The position numbers and the translations under genes were made by a program. From Myxocyprinus asiaticus (taxonomy: Eukaryota; Chordata; Actinopteri; Cypriniformes; Catostomidae): a stretch of 64,000 bases of DNA. The stretch spans positions 16,218,245 to 16,282,244 of the forward strand of contig NC_059374.1 in the NCBI RefSeq assembly GCF_019703515.2, written 5' to 3'. Shown here piece by piece: positions 58,111 to 64,000 of the stretch; positions within the stretch are counted from its first letter, which is position 1, and every line of letters begins with the position of its first letter. The notes under the pieces are model-generated. The model made no database searches and was not told the origin of the DNA. It saw nothing but the letters and a program-made list of their open reading frames with translations.

Positions 58111-59090
58111 CGGAGCAGGATTCTTCTTGTGGGCAAGAATGATGGCAGGCTGAGGCCATGCATCGACTATAGGGGCTTGAATAAAATCATGGTGAGGAAC
58201 CAGTATCCCCTTCCCCTTATGGCTACCACATTTGAGCTCCTGCAGGGAGTCAACATCTACACCAAATTAGACCAGCAAAATGCCTACCATCTGGTGCGTA
58301 TAAGAAAGGGGCATCCCAGAGCTTCCCAATGGAAGACCACCTTTAACAAACCAACTGGTCACAATGAGTACCTTATTATGCCCTTCGGGCTTACCAATGC
58401 CCCTGCAGTTTCCAGGCCCTGATTAATGACATGCTGAGGGACATGCTCAACAGGTTTGTGTTTGTCTATCTAGATGACATCCTTATCTTCTCCAGGTCTC
58501 TACACGAACACGTCGAGCATATCAGTCTGGTCCTATAACGCCTCCTTAGAAACCACCTCTATGATAAGCCTGAGAAGTGCGAATTCCATGTGTGTTAGGT
58601 CAACTTCCTAAGGTATGTCATCAATCAGGGCAACATCTAGATGGACCCCAGGAAGATCCAAGCAGTCTTATAATGGCCCAAACCCAATTCCATCAAGCAA
58701 GTGCAGCACTTCCTCGGTTTTGCCAACTTTTATCCAAAACTAATCCGAAACTTCAGTTCTGTGGCCACACCCCTCTCTGCACTGACTTGAGGAAAGAACT
58801 CCAAGCATTCCAACCAAGCATTCCAAGACCTCAAAGAATGGTTCACTTCTACCCCTGTGCTAGTGCTTCCTGACCCAACCCAGGCTTGCACTGTTGAAGT
58901 CGTCGCCTCGGACGCTGGGGTTGGGGCTGTGCTTTCTCAAAGAGGAGAGGACAAAAAAGTACATCCCTGTGCTTTCATCTCCTACCGTCTCACTCCCACC
59001 GAAAGGAACTACGGTGTTGGTGACAGGGAATTGTTTGGATGCATTGGTTGGAGGGAGCCCAACATCCTTTTCTGGTTCTGAGTGATCATA
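58111..59090 (+). pseudogene. Chromovirus reverse transcriptase and RNase H
   Basis: 58129-58422 encodes [38 protein letters not shown] and [13 protein letters not shown]. After a frameshift, [19 protein letters not shown] at about 58457-58513 holds the catalytic YLDD. A degraded thumb ([28 protein letters not shown]) leads to RNase H with [16 protein letters not shown] and [17 protein letters not shown]. At least four in-frame stops occur between 58530 and 58790. Confidence 0.82.
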
Positions 59091-59261
59091 AAAACTTGGA
59101 ATATATCCAACAGGCCAAACACCTCAACCCCCGTCAAGCCCATTTGGTCCCTATTCTTTGACATATTCCAATTCACCTTGTCCTACCACCCAGGTTCCAA
59201 GAACCAGAAACCCATTGCCCTGTCTTGAGTTTATTCAGCCAGCGGTCCCAAGAAACCAGCC

Positions 59262-60657
59262 ATGCCCATCCTCATGAGTTCCAAGTTGGTGGCTCCCGTG
59301 CAGTGGGCCATCGATGAAATGGTAAGACGAGCTCACAGCACTGAACCTGACCCTGGTGGTGGTCCCGCTAACCGATTATTCATACCCAGGTCCATACTTT
59401 CCCAGGTCCTACAGTGGGAACATTCCACTCAGCTGACTTTCCATCACGGCTCTGTCCGCACACTTGACTTCCTGCAAAGACGCTTCTCGTGGCCAAACAT
59501 GAGGGGAGATGTCAAAGCCTTTGTGGCAGCCTGCCCAACCTTCACTCAAGGCAAGGTTTCGCATCGTCTGCCTCAGGGTCTCCTCCACCCCTTACCTATT
59601 CCTCGATGCCCATGGACTTTCCATGGACTTCACCATGTGCCTGCCCCCCTCCTGAGGTAATACTATAATTCTAGTCATTGTTCACCGATTTTCTAAGCCT
59701 GTCGATTCATTCCCCTTACCAAGCTCCCCACGGGCAAAGAAACCACCGATCTCCTGATTAAACATATGTTCCAAATATTTGGATTTCCCCAGGACGTCAT
59801 GACAGACCGGGGTACCCAGTTTACCTCCCACTTTTGGCATGCCTTCTGCCATCTAATTGGAGCCACGGCCAGTCCATCATCCGGCTTCCACCCCGAGTCC
59901 AACGGTCAGACTGAGAGGCTCAATCAGGACCCGGAGACCACCTTGAGGTGCATGATTGCCACCAACCCATCCACCTGGTCCTCACACCTTGCCTGGGCTG
60001 AGTATGCGCACAACATCATCCACTGCTCGGCCACTGGTCTATCCCCCTTCCAGTGCCAGTTTGGATACCAGCCACCGTTGTTCACTGACCAGGAGGCAGA
60101 CACTGGAGTCCCATCAGCACTGCAGTTTGTCCGGCAATGTCGGCTAGCCTGGAAGAAGGCACGTCACATTCTCCTCAGAACCTCTCAACAGTACCAGATG
60201 CAGGCCAGTCACCGACATCGGCCAGCACCTTCCCTCTGTCCAGGTCAGAGAGTGTTATTATCCACACGCCATCTGCCCCTGCATGTGGAGTCCTGCAAAT
60301 TGGCTCCACGCTACATCGGACCCTTCATTATTGCCAGGAAAGTTAACCCCATTACCTACAGACTTTTCATTCACCATTCTATGAAAATTAACTCCACCTT
60401 CCATGTTTCCCTTCTAAGACCTTTTGTTTCTTGTCCCCTCTCTCTGGCAGGCAAACCTTCTCCTCTTCCACAAAGCATTGATGGCAACCCACTTATACAG
60501 TCTGCTGACTTCTGGATTCCCAACGGGATCAAGGGGCTGTTCAGTATCTGGTGGACTGGGAAGGTTATGGTCCGGAGAAGCACTCCTGGGTCCCTGCCAG
60601 GTACATTCTGGACCCTGAGCTCATCCGTGAGTTCATGCTCGTCGGCCCGATCACCTT
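59262..60657 (+). pseudogene. Chromovirus integrase with C-terminal chromodomain
   Basis: The zinc-binding region is degraded (HSTQLTFHHGSVRTLDFLQR, AACPTFTQGK, where the second cysteine of C-x2-C is lost). The core keeps MTDRGTQFTSHFWHAFC and SGFHPESNGQTERLNQ with the catalytic Asp and Glu, then GPFIIARKVNPITYRL as the GPY/F-like module. In a shifted frame at about 60541-60640, [20 protein letters not shown] is a chromodomain, which targets integration to chromatin marks in this lineage. Confidence 0.85.
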
Positions 60658-60696
60658 AGAGGGAACATCAGGAGCCATTTTTAGAGGAGGGGGTCC

Positions 60697-60862
60697 TGTC
60701 AGGATCCTGGACTTTTAATTCTTTTTTCTGCCACTAGAGGTCGTCCTCTACCCATATTTTGCTTTCTGTCCTTCTTCCCTGCAATTAGTGTTCATTTGCC
60801 TCACCTGTGTCTCATTCCGTTTGATGTATTTAAGTTATGCTCTCATGTTGTTTCTTTGCTGA
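60697..60862 (+). mobile_element. Truncated 3' LTR of the chromovirus
   Basis: TGTCAGGATCCTGGACTTTTA to GTTTCTTTGCTGA matches the first part of the 5' LTR, with small differences including an extra CTCATTCC-like insertion. The rest of the LTR is replaced by AT-rich DNA. Confidence 0.8.
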
Positions 60863-62426
60863 TATATAAATATAGTTGCAAATCAATTTTAAAAATGAAA
60901 AAGGTGAACATATAAATACATAAATAAATGTTAAAATCTGACATACATAAGCATTCATACTTTTATTTCCTTATTTATGTATAATTGTATTAATTTATTT
61001 CCACATTTATTTATTCCCTTAATTAATTATTTCTACACTTATTTATTTATTCATGTATAAATTATTCCCTTAATTAGTTATTTCTACATTTATTTATTTA
61101 TTCATGTATAAATTTCCATTTTTGTTTATTTATATATTTCCATATTTATTTATTTCCACATGTATTTATTTCTATATTTCTTTGTCTGTATGGTAATGAG
61201 TGGGGCATGCTTTATCCCTGAGGCATAGCAGTCGAACTCAGAGTGCTCCAGAGTGGAGCTTGGAGGCCACAGTGACATCTTATTGTTGACAACAGTGATA
61301 GAGTTGATACAGTTGAAACATATTCACAGATGTGGGTGTGGGCGTGCATTAAGAGATTATAAAATGTACCTGGCTGTGAGTTGAGTGAGTTTAATTGGAA
61401 ATTAATATCTGTATTGAATGAATGCCTTAGAAAACTTATATCAAAATATTATACCACTAATGTTTAACAAAGTGTATATCTCTGTACAGACTCTTTTAAA
61501 AATCCCTGCAGAAATGTATAAAATGCCCAGAAATTTTGGCTGACAATCTGAACATAATCTGCAAATCCAACAGATCTGTTAACAGACACTTTTTACATTG
61601 CCAAGAAGGGTGTGCACGTGAAATGATCCAGTATCATATTTAATGCAACGCGCAGATGCTGGCGATAGGAGCTTGCCAAATAGGTATAGCCGAACTAGGC
61701 AGCTCGGCTCAGCGAGGATAGCAAATGGTTGGGGAAGAGAGATAGAGTGACGCACTGCTATTCATTTGGAAGTATCACTGCCAGATCAACATGTTATTAA
61801 CTAAACTACTCAATAAACCTATTGTAATTAAACTACTCTCCTTCGGTCTACCTGCCCTCTCCCTCCACTCTACAGTAGCTGTCCACTGGCGTGGAAGAGA
61901 AAATCCACTCAATGCCCATGCACAATGCTACACAGCTGCTGCTTTGGGGTGCATCTGTAACATGTACAGCAAGTGTGTATTGTCTAACACATTGCTTTCC
62001 GTACACTACACGGTCAGTAAAATCATCAAGCAAATGCACAATTATGGGAAAGAATATCAATTCTTTTCTATGGGAAAGAATATCAATATATTTACACGGG
62101 AATGACAGGAATTAATGTATCACGTGCTGTAAAATTGCGCACAGCTGATATTCTACAAGATGATACGCAGATACGCAGCGTTAAGGGCATTTTACATGGC
62201 ACGCAGTAACGAGAGTCCCAATTCATTTCGATAGGAGGCAAACAATTGAAAAGCTTAAAATAAAATACGTATTTGTATTTGCCAATATTCTTTTCCAATA
62301 CACTGGATACTGATTACTAGAGCATTTTTCATTCAAACAGATCACACCTATGCACCTCTCTTATTCATACAGTAGTACAGTAGGCCTACAGTATCCAGTG
62401 AAACACTAACACAACCTCTAATCCAG
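60863..62426. other. AT-rich repeat block and unassigned sequence
   Basis: 60955-61185 is built of degenerate units with TTATTTATTTATTCATGTATAA and TTCCCTTAATTA-TTATTTC, a low-complexity tandem repeat of about 55-60 bp. 61620-62110 contains a 104-codon frame without known domain. Nothing else is recognised. Confidence 0.45.
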
Positions 62427-62520
62427 GGCTCCAGACTGCGACCAAATGGTCGCATTTTGCGACCATTTTTCCCGTCTGTGCGACTACATTTTATTATAGG
62501 TCACCAGGCCCGGTTCTACA
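62427..62520 (+). mobile_element. hAT-type terminus, single end
   Basis: CAGGGCTCCAGACTGCGACC followed by an inverted GGTCGCATTTTGCGACC hairpin resembles a hAT terminal repeat with subterminal palindrome. No opposite end was seen, so the right boundary is unknown. Confidence 0.45.
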
Positions 62521-63540
62521 GGGGCATTTAGAGCCTTAAAGCACCCTCAATTGCAGACCTGTGCAAACTACTGCTCGCGGGTTGATTTATCATGCAGGGT
62601 TTTTTTTAGATCATTGGGACCTATCGCGCAACCACAAGCTTTTAATATGCTCAGGGTTGCCAGATAATAGATGCAACACCCCAATCAGAGGTTTATACCT
62701 GCACAAATTGGAAATATTTAATTTAAATTAATTACTTAATTTATGCAATCTAGCAACCATGCATGCCAGTGCGTGTGCTTTCTCTCTCCTCTTCGAAAAA
62801 AAAACGTATGTTCAAAAAAAAGTGTGATGCAGCCACTCCATGTCCATTCGTGAGGCTGCGTGTGCTGTTTAGTGCCAAGTCTGTGAGCAAACCTTTTCAG
62901 TGATAAACTTTAGTAAAATCCCAATAGATCTTCGCATCATTCGCACACGGAGGGCACAGGCGAGCAAAACCAAGCGAGTGAGGAAAATGTTTGTTCTTTT
63001 TGTTATTTGTAAAATACTGAAGTCCCTCACACCTGTATGAGAATGTTACTCTGGTAATAATCATTTATCAGTGTCATGCAGCTTGTTTTATTCAGTTGTG
63101 TGCTGAATGGGATGACAAACAAACCATTGACAAGACCCACATCATGACCCATGAGCGTGTAAACAGGTTGATAATGTTTTGAGAATAAAACAACATTGTC
63201 CACTTTGTGGCAACATTAAAATAAGCTTTTAGAATCTATAATTTCGGAATATTTTATTTTACTATTAAACCAGACTTCTGATACAGAGTGTTAAATTGAA
63301 TATTAAATTACCATTGCATTGAAGTATGGTAAAATAAACAATTAATAATTATACTCAGCTTGTATTCAGTTTTACTAATACATGATAGAAAATTAGCAGC
63401 AAAACTTCAAGCAATCGCAGAATGGTCCCATCAGTATACACCAGAAAATTGTGCATCATTCATTGAGTGCATGAGTGCACTACTACTTCTGGGCTTAAAA
63501 GATATAATTATACAACTAATGTTGTATGTTCTACTTAACG
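62521..63540. other. Unassigned sequence
   Basis: No gene or element recognised. It may include the body of the hAT element that starts at 62427. Confidence 0.4.
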
Positions 63541-63541
63541 G

Positions 63542-63614
<73 letters not shown>
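63541..63614. repeat. (TA)n microsatellite
   Basis: About 37 uninterrupted TA dinucleotides directly before a Tc1-like terminus. Confidence 0.95.
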
Positions 63615-63615
<1 letters not shown>

Positions 63616-64000
63616 TACCGTTCAAAAGTTTAGGGTCACTTACTCATTCTTTATTTATTTATTTTTTTCCACATTTTTAGAATAATAGTAAAGTCATCAC
63701 AACTATGGAATAATAGAAATGGAAATATGGGAATTATGTTGTGACTAAAAAAATCCTAAATAAATCAAAACTATGTTATATTTTAGCACCTAAATAAATC
63801 AAAACTATGTTATATTTTAGCATCTTCAACGTGGCCACACTTTGCCTAGATTTAGCAGAAATGTACTCTTGGCATTTTCTCAACCAACTTCTTGAGGTAT
63901 CATCCTGGGATGCTTTTTAAACAGTATTGAAGGAGTTCCCATCTATGTTGGGCACTTAGTGGCTGCTTTTCTTAATTATTCGGTCCAAGTCATCCATTTA
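63615..64000 (+). mobile_element. Tc1-like element left end, continues beyond the window
   Basis: CTACCGTTCAAAAGTTTAGG immediately after TA is a common fish Tc1-like end. It is followed by GAATAATAGTAAAGTCATCA and the family's internal sequence with CTTCTTGAGGTATCATCCTGG. A 34-bp segment is tandemly duplicated at 63755-63822. The other end lies outside the window. Confidence 0.6.

Larger units (their letters stand above)
55910..60862 (+). mobile_element. Chromodomain-bearing Ty3/gypsy retrotransposon (chromovirus), decayed
   Basis: Two related LTRs in direct orientation flank gag and pol in the standard gypsy order: gag, protease, RT, RNase H, integrase, chromodomain. Both LTRs begin TGTCAGGAT and share CTGCCACTAGAG, GTTCATTTGCCTCACCTGTG and GTTTGATGT-TTTAAGTT. 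The 3' LTR is cut to about 166 bp. A polypurine tract AGAGGAGGGGG lies just before it (60683-60693). Many stops and frameshifts are present. Confidence 0.85.

Noticed and set aside
63360..63680. Frames encoding repeated Tyr-Ile
   Set aside because: These, and similar ones at 13323, 13937 and 16988, are only translations of (TA)n microsatellites.

Overview
This is vertebrate, almost certainly teleost, nuclear DNA, most likely from a cypriniform or related otophysan fish. The background is AT-rich with many (TA)n tracts. The repeats are typical of fish: a Sleeping Beauty-like Tc1 element, DIRS1-type tyrosine-recombinase retrotransposons, Ty3/gypsy elements of two kinds, tRNA-derived SINEs, and many copies of a palindromic MITE whose ends carry an AGTTCACCCAAAAATGAAAA-like sequence.

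Only one host gene can be supported: the main coding exon of lrfn5 (SALM5, a synaptic adhesion molecule) at 35463-36853 on the minus strand. It has a splice acceptor 12 nt upstream of the ATG and a GTAAGA donor at its 3' end. I found neither the next coding exon to its left nor any 5' exon to its right, so the whole window is probably intronic to lrfn5. The following exon would then lie more than 35 kb away. The recognised mobile elements are most simply read as insertions in two very large introns.

Layout. 1-7 kb: a tyrosine-recombinase fragment broken by a solo LTR (CATAT duplication), a ~132-bp minisatellite, and a decayed gypsy element with the copia-like order protease-integrase-RT-RNase H (Gmr1-like). 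7-12.3 kb: a 1.1-kb hAT element, a palindromic MITE and a TTAA-flanked piggyBac-like element. 12.9-14.5 kb: a SINE whose (AT)n tail appears to have received a solo LTR and a Tc1 remnant. 15-21 kb: mostly unassigned, with one hAT MITE that has a perfect 8-bp duplication. 21.1-24.1 kb: a DIRS copy lacking both ends. 26.6-32.3 kb: a structurally complete DIRS element with inverted terminal repeats and an internal complementary region, but a broken reading frame. 33.4-37.3 kb: a stretch without recognised repeats centred on the lrfn5 exon. 40-51 kb: a LINE 3' end, MITEs, a truncated Sleeping Beauty-like Tc1 element, a MITE inside a MITE, and SINEs. 55.9-60.9 kb: a decayed chromodomain-bearing gypsy element. 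63.5-64 kb: a (TA)n tract followed by a Tc1-like terminus that runs off the window.

Every autonomous element with a recognisable coding region carries frameshifts or stops, so none is predicted to be active as it stands. I saw no CRISPR array, no bacterial-style operon and no clearly undescribed system. The most informative points are the layered insertion histories, the copia-like pol order and the DIRS circle-junction region. Identifications rest on reading the sequence and remembered family features; no database search was possible.
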